Notes: generated from the sequence alone by a model not told the origin. Numbered from the stretch's first letter, positions 10,402-18,496 are shown. The stretch is 45,932 bases of DNA from DAIOFH01 sp036745875 (GCA_036745875.1 DAIOFH010000012.1:1-45932), one strand, 5' to 3'. Translations and numbers: made by a program.

Positions 10402-10788
10402 TTATTCGGAAGCGGAGTCGGCCTGTTCTTCCCCTGCGGGCGCGGCTTTGCCTGCGCCTGCGCCGTCATCCTTCTTGGGGGTGCGGCGGGCGGCCTTGAG
10501 GCGCTTTTCTTCCTGAATGGCGGCCGACTGTACCTGCTTCTTCGACAGGGACTTCTTCGCCTTGATGATATCGGCGGTCGCGGTGCCTTCGGCGAGGTTG
10601 AAACGCTTCTGGAACTTTTCGATACGACCGGCGGTATCGACGAACTTCTGCTTACCGGTAAAGAACGGGTGGCATTCGTTGCACAGTGTCAGACGAATGT
10701 CCTGCTTGGTGGAACGGGTCTTGAACTCGTTGCCGCATGCGCAATGAATGGTCACTTCTTCGTACTTCGGGTGGATATCAGCTTTCAT
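10402..10788 (-). CDS. rpmE: 50S ribosomal protein L31 with long C-terminal tail
   Basis: Large-subunit protein at the intersubunit bridge. Residues 1-68 are typical zinc-binding L31 (MKADIHPKYEEV, CACGNEF, LCNECHPFFTGKQKFVDTAGR, with cysteine pairs as zinc ligands). Residues 70-128 are an extra charged, Lys/Ala/Glu-rich extension absent from ordinary L31 (65-75 residues). The ATG at 10788 follows AGGAAGGA. It is the first gene of an operon with prfA and prmC. The leader carries two compact hairpins directly before the ribosome-binding site, which may be a regulatory target. Confidence 0.95.
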   Translation of the reverse strand: MKADIHPKYEEVTIHCACGNEFKTRSTKQDIRLTLCNECHPFFTGKQKFVDTAGRIEKFQKRFNLAEGTATADIIKAKKSLSKKQVQSAAIQEEKRLKAARRTPKKDDGAGAGKAAPAGEEQADSASE

Positions 10789-10804
10789 TTTCGTTTTCCT
10801 TCCT

Positions 10805-10841
10805 GTCGTCCGTCGGACGACGCCGCCCCGCTTGGAGCGGG
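10805..10841 (-). promoter_or_regulatory. Double-hairpin leader of rpmE
   Basis: Two stems lie side by side in the transcript just before the rpmE ribosome-binding site: CCCGCT/AGCGGG (10827-10832 and 10836-10841, flanked by further GC pairing) and GTCGTCC/GGACGAC (10805-10821). Leaders of several kinds are known upstream of rpmE in other phyla (L31 leader motifs). I see no match to a specific one, so a protein-responsive role is inferred. Confidence 0.4.
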
Positions 10842-10918
10842 TGCCGCCAGTATCTGTCGTTTATCTATTTTTCGCCTTCACAAATGCGAATTTTACCCAC
10901 AAACCCCAAAGGGGGGAA

Positions 10919-10948
10919 AGTATAACTAATTCACTGTCAAAAAATCAA
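10919..10948 (-). promoter_or_regulatory. Sigma-70-type promoter of rpmE-prfA-prmC
   Basis: On the minus strand TTGATT (10948-10943), an 18-bp spacer, then TATACT (10924-10919). Expected start near 10912, giving a leader of about 120 nt containing the double hairpin. A TTGACA inside the spacer is not correctly spaced from any -10. Confidence 0.55.
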
Positions 10949-10980
10949 GGCAATACTTCTGCCAGCCGGCAAAAGTGAAC

Positions 10981-13032
10981 CTACATCCTGCTGGACGTCC
11001 TGCCGGAGGTGCCTTTCTCCTCGGCGGAGGCCTTGGCCTTTTGCGCCACCTGCTGGGCGATATTGGACGGAACCGCTTCGTAGTGTGAGAGTTCCATCGT
11101 ATAGCTGCCTTCGCCCTGGGTGATAGCCTTCAGGGTGGAACCGTAATCAGCGACTTCCGCAAGGGGAGCCTGGGCCTTGAGTACCTGCATCTCGCCAAGC
11201 TGGTCCGTGCCGGTGGGACGGCCGCGGCGACTGGAGATGTCGCCGGAAATGTCCCCGAAGTACTGGGCGGGGAAGGCGATTTCCATATTGACGATCGGTT
11301 CGAGGAGGACAGGCTTGGTATCGGCGACGATTTCCTTGAAGCCCATTTCGCCTGCGATCTGGAAGGCGATGTCCTTGGAGTCGACCGGGTGTTCCTTGCC
11401 GAAGAAGAGTTCGACGATCACGTCCACAATCGGGTAGCCGGCGATCGGGCCTTTGTCCAGCGCCTTCCTGACGCCCTTTTCCACAGACGGGATGAAGGGA
11501 CCGGAAATCACGCCGCCGACGATGGCGTTGACGAATTCAAAACCTTTGCCGCGTTCGTTCGGCTTGATTCTGAGGTGGACTTCGCCGAACTGTCCTGCGC
11601 CGCCGGATTGCTTTTTGTGGCGATAGCTGCCTTCCGCCTCTTTGGTGACCGTTTCCAGGTACGGGATCTTCGGCGGCTTGGTGTCGAGCTCCATGGCGTA
11701 GCGGGACTTGAGCCTGGACTGCATGACGTCGAGGTGCACCTGGCCCATGCCGCGAATAACCTGTTCGCCGGTCTGTTCGCTGCGGGCAAATTCGAAAGTA
11801 GGATCTTCCTCGCAGAGGCGGTGAAGGTTTGCGCCCATTTTCTGTTCGTCGCCACGGTTTTTCGGCGCTATCGCGAGGCCGGTCATCGGGGTCGGGAACG
11901 GCAGGCGTTCGAGCCTGAGGTTCCCGGTCGAATAAAGGGTGTCCCCGATGTGGAGGTTGTCGATCTTCGCCACGCAGACGATATCCCCGGCGACCGCATC
12001 GGCGACGTCGTCGCGTTTTTCGCCCTGCGGGCGGGTAAGCTGCGGAATCTTTTCCGGCTTGCCGGTAGAGGAGATATTGGCCTGGGACTTGGATTCCAGC
12101 GTGCCGGAGAAGATACGGATAAAGCAGAGTTTGCCCACGTGCGGGTCGGATACGACCTTGAAGACCTGGGCGAGGAGGGGGCCGCCCTCTTTCGGGTCGA
12201 GGGTGGCGGTGTCTTCCGAACCGTCCTTGACCAGTTTGCGGCGGGAATCAAGGGGCGTCGGGGCGAAGTTGGCGACGAGGTCCAAAAGTTCCGCGACGCC
12301 GACATCCTTTTCGCCGGAGACGATGGCGACGGGGATCACAGCGCCGGACATGATCGCTTTCGGCAGCACGCCGTCTACTTCGTCCTTGGAGACTTCGCCG
12401 GATTCAAGATATTTTTCCATCAATGCGTCGTCGGCTTCGACCGCATTTTCGATAATCTGCTGTTTGAGGTCCGCCGCGTCGCCCTCGGGGCTGTCGACCA
12501 TGACGGGGGTGACGCCCTTCAGGGACGGGCCCTCGCCGTCAGCGACCACGAAGGGAACGCACTTGGAACCAAAAGCCTTTTCCAGCGAGGCGAGGATTTC
12601 CTGGAGATTTACGTTTTCGGCATCGGCCTTGGTGACGGCGATGATTTTGCCGAGGCCATAGAGCTCGGCGAGATCCCAGGCCTTGCGGGTCATGAGTTCG
12701 ACGCCTCGCTGGGCGTTGACGCAGATGACCGCGGTATCCGCGGCGGACATGCCGCTGATCATCCCGCCCAGGAAGTCGACCTGGCCGGAGGTGTCAATAA
12801 CGTTTATTTCCTTGCCCGCGTGGGTGAGGTGCATGACGGAGGTGTTGAGGGAGTACTGGTACTCCTTCTCCTCTTTTTCGTAGTCGGAGACGGTTGTGCC
12901 GTCCGCCACCGAACCGAGGCGGCTGATGAGTTTGGCCTTGAAAAGCATCGCCTCCGCGAGTATGGTTTTTCCCGCGCCGGCGTGGCCGCACAGAACGATG
13001 TCCCGAATATCCGCGGATTTATGCTTCGCCAT
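10981..13032 (-). CDS. EF-G-like GTPase paralogue (EF-G2 type)
   Basis: A 683-residue translation-factor-like GTPase with the full EF-G architecture. The G1 motif is GHAGAGKT (16-23) instead of AHIDAGKT, the G3 motif is DTSGQVDF starting at 80, and the guanine-specificity motif is TKAD. The switch II histidine that activates water in EF-G (DTPGH) is glutamine 84 here. Domains III-V are well preserved (QSGGAGQFGEVHLRIKP, GYPIVDV, THEMELS-like end SYTMELSHYEAVP). The family of 'elongation factor G-like' proteins occurs beside a normal FusA in many bacteria; roles are not settled. The canonical copy is at 85-2181. The gene stands alone, with a weak ribosome-binding site before the ATG at 13032, and ends with TAG. 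Confidence 0.9.
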   Translation of the reverse strand: MAKHKSADIRDIVLCGHAGAGKTILAEAMLFKAKLISRLGSVADGTTVSDYEKEEKEYQYSLNTSVMHLTHAGKEINVIDTSGQVDFLGGMISGMSAADTAVICVNAQRGVELMTRKAWDLAELYGLGKIIAVTKADAENVNLQEILASLEKAFGSKCVPFVVADGEGPSLKGVTPVMVDSPEGDAADLKQQIIENAVEADDALMEKYLESGEVSKDEVDGVLPKAIMSGAVIPVAIVSGEKDVGVAELLDLVANFAPTPLDSRRKLVKDGSEDTATLDPKEGGPLLAQVFKVVSDPHVGKLCFIRIFSGTLESKSQANISSTGKPEKIPQLTRPQGEKRDDVADAVAGDIVCVAKIDNLHIGDTLYSTGNLRLERLPFPTPMTGLAIAPKNRGDEQKMGANLHRLCEEDPTFEFARSEQTGEQVIRGMGQVHLDVMQSRLKSRYAMELDTKPPKIPYLETVTKEAEGSYRHKKQSGGAGQFGEVHLRIKPNERGKGFEFVNAIVGGVISGPFIPSVEKGVRKALDKGPIAGYPIVDVIVELFFGKEHPVDSKDIAFQIAGEMGFKEIVADTKPVLLEPIVNMEIAFPAQYFGDISGDISSRRGRPTGTDQLGEMQVLKAQAPLAEVADYGSTLKAITQGEGSYTMELSHYEAVPSNIAQQVAQKAKASAEEKGTSGRTSSRM

Positions 13033-13212
13033 AGTGAAACCCCCGTAGTCAAAATATAAGGATAAAGACGCCGGCCAGCCGATTCCCGCGAACCGGACTC
13101 CACCGGATTAAAAATCATCATCACGTACTTACTAGACTAAGGCAAATAACAATGCGTGGGTTTAAAGCACTTCCATAACGTTCGTCAAACGACGGCACAT
13201 AGAGCATGGGGA

Positions 13213-13247
13213 AATAAAAAACCTGCCGCACCAAAAGCGCGGCGGGT
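13213..13247 (-). terminator. Rho-independent terminator of the small RNA candidate
   Basis: ACCTGCCGC (13221-13229) pairs, with one G-U, with the GCGGCGGGT side ending at 13247; on the minus strand the hairpin is followed by TTTTTTATTT. It lies about 180 bp upstream of the EF-G paralogue start, so it must stop a different transcript or attenuate that gene. Confidence 0.7.
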
Positions 13248-13440
13248 CTGTTCAGCCCTGGTTTTTTGGAGCAATCGCTAAAAGCCGCTCTTGGTTCACA
13301 TCCTTCGTTATTTCGTCCGTGAACAAAAACACCCGGGTTTTAGAGGTTCTCTTTAGTTCAGAAGCCGTTCAGACAGGGATCGGAAAAAGGGGAAACAGCC
13401 ACTTCACCGATCGCAGGCAGTGTTTAGGCACTGCCTTGGG
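13213..13440 (-). ncRNA. Candidate small RNA, about 228 nt, no known family
   Basis: A stand-alone transcription unit between two minus-strand genes: a near-ideal promoter (13446-13474) and a U-tailed terminator (13213-13247) enclose about 190 bases with no credible reading frame. Stems visible in the RNA are GGCAGTG/CACTGCC at the 5' end, GATCGG/CCGATC enclosing a pyrimidine-rich loop, GTTCAC/GTGAAC in the middle, and the terminator. The gene on its upstream side already has its own strong terminator at 13513-13541, so this is not simply a 3' UTR. I do not see the conserved cores of tmRNA, RNase P RNA or the pairing ends of 6S RNA. It could alternatively be a long leader of the EF-G paralogue ending in an attenuator. 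Confidence 0.5.
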
Positions 13441-13445
13441 TGCAC

Positions 13446-13474
13446 ATTATATGCAGACGAGTTTTTACGCGCAA
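13446..13474 (-). promoter_or_regulatory. Promoter of the small RNA candidate
   Basis: On the minus strand TTGCGC (13474-13469), a 17-bp spacer, then a perfect TATAAT (13451-13446). The start is expected near 13440. Confidence 0.65.
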
Positions 13475-13512
13475 GTATTTTTGAACATTTCCGGTTTTCG
13501 CTGAGAACCCCG

Positions 13513-13541
13513 AAAAAAACAGGACGCCCATGGGCGTCCTG
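13513..13541 (-). terminator. Terminator of the secreted repeat protein gene
   Basis: A perfect palindrome, CAGGACGCCCA facing TGGGCGTCCTG (13520-13541), followed on the minus strand by a run of seven U. It lies 28 bp after the stop of the gene at 13570-14025. Confidence 0.85.
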
Positions 13542-13569
13542 CGACTATTTCATTCTCACAACCGGATGA

Positions 13570-14025
13570 TTAACGCCTCAGGTTGTAGATATCCTTTTCA
13601 AAGGAAGTGAAGCTGTCGTTTTCCGGATACGGCACCAGGTCGCTCGCCCTGCGGGGCAGTCCAGAGTAGGACGCCATGCTGGAATAGCCCATACCGTAGG
13701 ACGGCATCACCTGGTTGTAGTAGACCGGGGTGGCGGCGTAGACGGGTGACCGGGTGTACACGGGGGTCGAGGTCGGGTACACGGTGATCGGATTGGTCAG
13801 GGTGGATGATTGAATGGGCGCAACGGTGACGCCGGGGATCGCGGTGTTGGGATCGTTACGGTTATTGTATGCATCCCTTTCCAGCGGGGTGAAGCTGTCG
13901 TTGTCGACGTACGGGCAGGGATCGCTGGCGCGGCGATCTTCAGCAAAAGCGTTGCTGGCGACTATAGCCAGAATGGCCATAATCAAACCGAAAGATTTTA
14001 AACGCATAAGGTAGATAGTGCTCAT
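13570..14025 (-). CDS. Small secreted protein with duplicated motif
   Basis: A 151-residue protein with a signal peptide (hydrophobic residues about 9-25, cleavage likely after NAFA). A unit of about 25 residues occurs twice, directly after the signal (RRASDPCPYVDNDSFTPLER) and at the very C-terminus (RRASDLVPYPENDSFTSFEK). Between them lies a Pro/Thr/Tyr/Val-rich low-complexity stretch with repeated (T/S)PVY motifs, like a flexible periplasmic or surface linker. Function unknown; I recognise no family. GAGGAGT precedes the ATG at 14025. It forms its own unit with a terminator downstream and a possible -10 box (TATAAT, minus, 14213-14218) about 190 bp upstream. Confidence 0.75.
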   Translation of the reverse strand: MSTIYLMRLKSFGLIMAILAIVASNAFAEDRRASDPCPYVDNDSFTPLERDAYNNRNDPNTAIPGVTVAPIQSSTLTNPITVYPTSTPVYTRSPVYAATPVYYNQVMPSYGMGYSSMASYSGLPRRASDLVPYPENDSFTSFEKDIYNLRR

Positions 14026-14501
14026 TTTCAGTACTCCTCGTTAGGTTTATCCCCATCGTCTGCATTCTGTAATGAGTTTTCAGGCCTGGTGGTTCTTGTG
14101 CAAACCTTCTAGACGTCAACGGGGGCGAAGCGGAAGTTTGCTTCCTTTGGTCATCAGGACTGCGAACAGTAGCAGTTATCCTCACTAAATTCCACAAAAA
14201 CACCATTCGCACATTATAGTGATTGTCATGTGGTAGCGATTGGCGTCAATTAAGTTATTAACGCGATTCATGTTTCAATCCGAGTCGGTTGACGACATAT
14301 GCAAATATCGACTAACCATCTATTATTATTGATGTTATACTCACATCGAATATGACCTGCGTATAAAGTAACCTTATCCATGGTCGTTTATATTCCTTCT
14401 GAAATAATCTTTTTCTTTTTCGCTTTTCACTCCTGCCAATCCTCACACATACTACATTATAATCCAATCCCACCATACGACCAAAGTGGATTTATAGACC
14501 C
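14026..14501. other. AT-rich intergenic region with long leader
   Basis: No credible gene. Forward 14213-14218 reads ATTATA, a perfect minus-strand TATAAT, but no good -35 is visible; if used it gives the downstream gene a leader of about 180 nt. Nothing else recognised. Confidence 0.4.
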
Positions 14502-14534
14502 AAAAAAAGAGCCCCTCCGAACGGAGAGGCTCTT
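14502..14534 (-). terminator. Terminator of the DUF1570-like lipoprotein gene
   Basis: AAGAGCC-CTCC pairs with GGAG-GGCTCTT with one internal mismatch, followed on the minus strand by seven U (14508 to 14502). It lies about 30 bp past the stop at 14565. Confidence 0.8.
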
Positions 14535-14564
14535 GGATCATTCGCGTTACAGATGGGGAAGGAA

Positions 14565-15821
14565 TCAGTCCCATACTCCAGTTTTGCCCCGTCCCGATGC
14601 GGCTCCGGACGACATTTTCCGCGTCGTGGAAGCGATGTTGGCGGGCTCCACATAGACATAGCGGCCTTTCCTGACTTCGGCGTTCAGGGCGAGCATGCGC
14701 CTCTGCCAGTCGGCTTCCCACTCTTCGAGTGTCTGCCCCTGGTCGCGGAGAAGTTTTTCCACTTCTTCCAGCGCAGCCTGGGTCAGCTTCCTGTTCCATT
14801 GGCGGTCGAAATCGCGGGGCGAATTCGCGCCCTGGGCGCAATACTGGACGAGGGACGGAACATCCAGGCCCCATGCCACGCGGCAGGCCCTGAGGAACCG
14901 GCCGGTCAAAGGCACCGGCCAGCGCATATAGGGATATGGCTGGTACGGATCTGTCGCGGCGCGGATCGCCTCGGCGACGGCCTGCGGCCCGGCGCGCTCC
15001 AGTTCCTTTTGTTCACGGATGAAAATAGCGTTCCCGGTCGCCATGCGGAGGTCGAAAACAATGCCCCACATCGCGGCATACTCGTTTGAGGTGAGTTGGT
15101 CCCCCATCACCATGTTCATGATGGAACGCACGGACGGGCAGCGGCCGGATTCGATAAGCTGGCAAAGCTGTTTCAACCGGTCGCGGTTTACCGCGCCGAT
15201 ATTGTCTATCGATATGGCGATGCCGTTGTGGTCGGTTTGTAAGGTGCCCGTCTCCATGTTCATCGCCATGCCTTCATTCAGCCACAGCGGGACAGTCGTC
15301 AGCTTGCGACGCGAGTAGCCGGGAACCATCTGGAACACCTCCGGCGGCGTCGGCAAGTGGATGGCGCGATGGCAATATTGGTGGAAGCCCTCGTGCATCA
15401 TGGTGGATTTGGGATCGAGCCTGGCGATAAATTTGTAGTAAAGATGGACTTCGCCGTCGACATTGCAAAAACCGGTGGTCATGCCGGGCGGAAAATCATA
15501 GAGCGCCGCCTGCCGGTCGTATTCGGAACGGGACAGGTGCAGCCAGATAGGCATTACGCTGCCGGGCGGAAGCGGTATCTCCTCGAGGGCGGCATAGACG
15601 TCAAACATTTTCTCCATCAGGAGAGCGCCTTCGCGGGCGATTTCCTGGTGTTTCTCATTAAGCTTGTAGCCGACCACCTGAACGCGGTAGTGCTCGGATT
15701 GGTACTCGGCCGTCTCCAGCGTCCCTGGCGCGTTACCGGGGGAATCGCCGTTTGGACAGCCGCTGCATGCCAAAAGAATGAGCGCGGCCAAAAGCAGTCT
15801 GTATTTACCCCAAAGCTTCAT
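14565..15821 (-). CDS. DUF1570-like lipoprotein, putative gluzincin metallopeptidase
   Basis: 418 residues, probably lipid-anchored: a basic start, a hydrophobic stretch and a cysteine-containing lipobox (LLACSGC). The zinc-peptidase pattern is MMHEGFHQYCH (HExxH form) followed about 40 residues later by WLNEGMA, whose glutamate would be the third zinc ligand. This spacing and wording fit the DUF1570 family, common in Planctomycetota. The C-terminal 100 residues are helical and charged. I chose the ATG at 15821, which follows GGGGA at six bases, rather than a GTG four codons earlier. Substrate unknown. It stands alone, with a strong terminator; 104 bp separates it from ybaB on the same strand. 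Confidence 0.8.
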   Translation of the reverse strand: MKLWGKYRLLLAALILLACSGCPNGDSPGNAPGTLETAEYQSEHYRVQVVGYKLNEKHQEIAREGALLMEKMFDVYAALEEIPLPPGSVMPIWLHLSRSEYDRQAALYDFPPGMTTGFCNVDGEVHLYYKFIARLDPKSTMMHEGFHQYCHRAIHLPTPPEVFQMVPGYSRRKLTTVPLWLNEGMAMNMETGTLQTDHNGIAISIDNIGAVNRDRLKQLCQLIESGRCPSVRSIMNMVMGDQLTSNEYAAMWGIVFDLRMATGNAIFIREQKELERAGPQAVAEAIRAATDPYQPYPYMRWPVPLTGRFLRACRVAWGLDVPSLVQYCAQGANSPRDFDRQWNRKLTQAALEEVEKLLRDQGQTLEEWEADWQRRMLALNAEVRKGRYVYVEPANIASTTRKMSSGAASGRGKTGVWD

Positions 15822-15925
15822 GCTTGTCCCCACAATGCCCGAAAAATAACGAATCCCGCGAGAATTCTCTCGTTACATTTTCAGGTAAACGTATATTTCA
15901 TTCAAAAAAAATATCGGCGAGGGGT

Positions 15926-16267
15926 TTAAAAAAGCATCGACTTGTCGATACCCAATGCGGAGAGGTCAACGCCGCCGGCCATGTTTTCGTACAGCTCGGA
16001 ACGGAATTTCAGGGATTTCTGCCTGGCGTCCGCTACGGCGGCGACAACGAGGTCGGATAAGAGTTCCATGTCGTCGGGATTGACGACCGACTTGTCGAAC
16101 TTCACTTCAAGAACTTCGCCAAGGCCGTTCATCTTCACCGTCACCAGACCGGCGCCGGCTTGGCCTTCGGCGGTTTTCTTGCCAAGTTCAGCCTGCGCCT
16201 CCTTGGCCTTTTCCATCATCTGCTTGGCGTTTTTCATTATATCCATCAAATTGCCGAGACCGTTCAT
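15926..16267 (-). CDS. ybaB: YbaB/EbfC family nucleoid-associated protein
   Basis: A 113-residue DNA-binding protein of the YbaB/EbfC family: a long N-terminal helix (MDIMKNAKQMMEKAKEAQAEL), the central beta strands (GLVTVKMNGLGEVLEVKFD) and the second helix. It binds DNA as a tweezer-shaped dimer. Its ATG overlaps the dnaX stop as ATGA, so the two are translationally coupled. In many bacteria the next gene is recR; here recR is missing and a DUF1570-type lipoprotein follows. Confidence 0.93.
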   Translation of the reverse strand: MNGLGNLMDIMKNAKQMMEKAKEAQAELGKKTAEGQAGAGLVTVKMNGLGEVLEVKFDKSVVNPDDMELLSDLVVAAVADARQKSLKFRSELYENMAGGVDLSALGIDKSMLF

Positions 16268-18270
16268 TCATCTTCTCCTGAAAACACTTCTCCATCGATG
16301 ACATCCACGCTGTCGATGGTAGCCATATCGCCGCCATTATCAATACCATCAACGTCATCGCCGGCATTGCCGATGGAGGAAATGACCGGTTGACAATCGA
16401 CGACCACGCCGTCGAACATATCGCGTATGGTGTCCACCGCGGGATTGCGGATGAGGCGCACCTTGAGACTGTCCTGCTCCGCTTCGCTGGTGCTGTCGAT
16501 GTTCCGCACGGACGTCACCACAAACTCGAACATCACGGGCCTGGCCAATACCTCAGCCGCCGCTTCCCTGAGGCATTTCATGCGGCGCTCGTCTTCCCAG
16601 GTCTCGATGGCGATGGGGGGGCCGGACAGGACAACCACATCCTCCTTGACGCCGCTGACCGAAATCCTGGCCATATAGCGTGTGTAGGCGGGGTTGACCT
16701 CCCGAAGTTTCTCCACCACCTTGCCCCAGACCGCCCTGACGTCATCAACCTTCAAGGGGATGACGCAATTTTCCAGGCAATTGTCCGACGTGGTCGTTTC
16801 CGAGGAAGTCTCGGTAAAGTCGGCCTCGCACGCCGCGACCGCACTCACGCCGTTGTCCGGAGGAAAAACCTGTGTATTGACAACCCGTTCCGGTTCTTCG
16901 TCCGGCAGGTCGGGTTCGAAAGGAAGGTCCTGGTCTTCCATAACCGGAGGGGGGGCTTCCGCCGGTCTTTCAGGCTTGCTTTCCGGATGCGGTGGCGCTT
17001 CGGCTACCTTTGCGACCGGAGCGGCGTCGGGTTCGGGAGCTGGTTCCCTTACCTGAAAGCGGCCGCTTTCAGCTCTGGGAATGATACGGGTCGCATTTTC
17101 CGGAGGCGCGCTCGGGGCTTGGGCGGGGGGCAGAGCGGGAAGGTCGTTTATTTTTCTTAAAATCTCGGAGACGGGGGTGACGCCGCCCAGGCCGGACAGC
17201 CTGGCGACAGCCATTTCCAGCGCTACCAGCGGGTTTGTCAGCGCGCGGCTCCTGACTTTGGTCCTCGCCTGCACCAACACGTCCAGATAAAGAAGCGCCG
17301 ATTCGAGGCTGGTCGCGGGGCCAAGCCTTTTCAACACTTCCCTCGCGGGGCCATAGGCTGTCGCACCGTCCACCGAACCGGTGGCGGCAAACAGCATCAG
17401 GTCGCGGCCAAACCCGACAAGCTGGTCGAGGAAATCGCCGACGCTCGTTCCCCTGGAAGCTATTTCATCCACAATCGCCAACGCCGCCCGCACGTCCTGC
17501 CTGTTGACCGCCTCAAACACGCCGGCGACATTTTCGGCGGCGGCAACGCCGCGTACCGATTCGACGTCCTGCCTGGTCACTTCCCCATCGGCAAAGGAAA
17601 GAAGCTGGTCCAGGAGGACGAGACCGTCCCGCACCGAGCCGCCCGAAAAGGACGCGACCGCATCCAATGCGTCGTCCGTGATGGCGGCGTTTTCCTCCCC
17701 CGACAATTTCCGAAAAAAGGCGGACAACTTCGGCGCAGGCACCAGGCGGAAATCGAAACGCTGGCAGCGGGACAAAATGGTGTCCGGGACTTTGTGAGGA
17801 TCGGTGGTCGCGAGGATGAACTTTACGTGGCGGGGTGGTTCTTCCAATGTTTTCAGGAGGGCGTTAAACGCGCCGTCCGAAAGCATGTGCACTTCGTCGA
17901 TGATGTATATCTTGAATTTGGCCCGGGTCGGCACGTAGCCGGCTTGTTCCCTGAGCTGGCGGATTTGCTCGATGCCGTTATTGGACGCGCCGTCGATTTC
18001 CATGACGTCCGCGTCGCGCCCCGCGGCGATATCGATGCATATCGGGCATTGGCAGCAAGGGTCGGGAGTCGGCCCGTTGACGCAGTCCAGGGCTTTTGCA
18101 AGGATGCGGGCCATGGTGGTCTTGCCGCAGCCGTGGCCGCCGGTGAACATATAGGCATGGGCGACGCGATCCCTGACAATGGCGTTTTTCAAAGTTGCGG
18201 CTATATGTTCCTGGCCAATGAGTTCGTCAAACCTGCCAGGCCGATAGCGTCTTGCCATTACCTCATACAT
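16264..18270 (-). CDS. dnaX: DNA polymerase III subunits gamma and tau
   Basis: Clamp-loader ATPase. The 668-residue protein starts with YEVMARRYRPGRFDEL, then P-loop GGHGCGKT (44-51), zinc-module cysteines 63, 72, 75 and 78, Walker B IIDEVH (123-128), sensor ATTD and the SRC arginine finger (167-169). Residues about 365-480 are a Pro/Glu/Ala-rich linker and the rest is a tau-like C-terminal region. The start ATG at 18270 is preferred for the conserved N-terminus although its ribosome-binding site is weak. The SRP RNA gene ends only about 20 bp upstream, so both are probably on one transcript. ybaB overlaps the stop by four bases. Confidence 0.96.
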   Translation of the reverse strand: MYEVMARRYRPGRFDELIGQEHIAATLKNAIVRDRVAHAYMFTGGHGCGKTTMARILAKALDCVNGPTPDPCCQCPICIDIAAGRDADVMEIDGASNNGIEQIRQLREQAGYVPTRAKFKIYIIDEVHMLSDGAFNALLKTLEEPPRHVKFILATTDPHKVPDTILSRCQRFDFRLVPAPKLSAFFRKLSGEENAAITDDALDAVASFSGGSVRDGLVLLDQLLSFADGEVTRQDVESVRGVAAAENVAGVFEAVNRQDVRAALAIVDEIASRGTSVGDFLDQLVGFGRDLMLFAATGSVDGATAYGPAREVLKRLGPATSLESALLYLDVLVQARTKVRSRALTNPLVALEMAVARLSGLGGVTPVSEILRKINDLPALPPAQAPSAPPENATRIIPRAESGRFQVREPAPEPDAAPVAKVAEAPPHPESKPERPAEAPPPVMEDQDLPFEPDLPDEEPERVVNTQVFPPDNGVSAVAACEADFTETSSETTTSDNCLENCVIPLKVDDVRAVWGKVVEKLREVNPAYTRYMARISVSGVKEDVVVLSGPPIAIETWEDERRMKCLREAAAEVLARPVMFEFVVTSVRNIDSTSEAEQDSLKVRLIRNPAVDTIRDMFDGVVVDCQPVISSIGNAGDDVDGIDNGGDMATIDSVDVIDGEVFSGEDE

Positions 18271-18291
18271 CGCGGGATCCCGTAATAAGAT

Positions 18292-18417
18292 ACGGCCGCC
18301 CGAGTCCGACCAGGCTGGCCTGCACAGAGCCGGATCCGCTTAGGGCTGCTCGGTTCCCCGCCTGACCCGGTTCACGCTCCAGCCCTTGCAGGGGCCCGGC
18401 CGGACTCGGACGGCCGT
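18292..18417 (-). ncRNA. ffs: Bacterial small SRP RNA (4.5S type)
   Basis: The minus strand carries the SRP apical signature: GTGAACCGGGTCAGGC, then GGGGAACCGAGCAGCCC, then TAAGCGGATCCGG, which are the symmetric loop, the GGAA-type tetraloop region and the asymmetric loop bound by Ffh. The outer ends pair over a long stretch (GGCCGTCCGAGTCCGGCC with GGTCGGACTCGGGCGGCC), closing one rod about 125 nt long without an Alu domain. It lies just upstream of dnaX, as in other bacteria. Exact ends are estimated from the outer stem. Confidence 0.92.
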
Positions 18418-18466
18418 TATATGATTTATGCAAAAAGTATTCGCCGAACTGGTCGGCGAGAGGGTG

Positions 18467-18496
18467 ATTATAGCCGTAAGATATCTGTCTTGTCAA
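18467..18496 (-). promoter_or_regulatory. Consensus promoter upstream of the SRP RNA and dnaX
   Basis: On the minus strand a perfect TTGACA (18496-18491), an 18-bp spacer and a perfect TATAAT (18472-18467). The predicted start is about 45 nt before the SRP RNA outer stem; the interval contains a small hairpin CGCCGA/TCGGCG followed by a short U-run, so the 5' end is probably processed. Confidence 0.75.

Noticed and set aside
11389..13059. 556-codon plus-strand frame opposite the EF-G paralogue
   Set aside because: No domain, no ribosome-binding site; shadow of the real gene.
13319..13504. 61-codon plus-strand frame
   Set aside because: No ribosome-binding site; overlaps the small RNA candidate and its promoter on the other strand.
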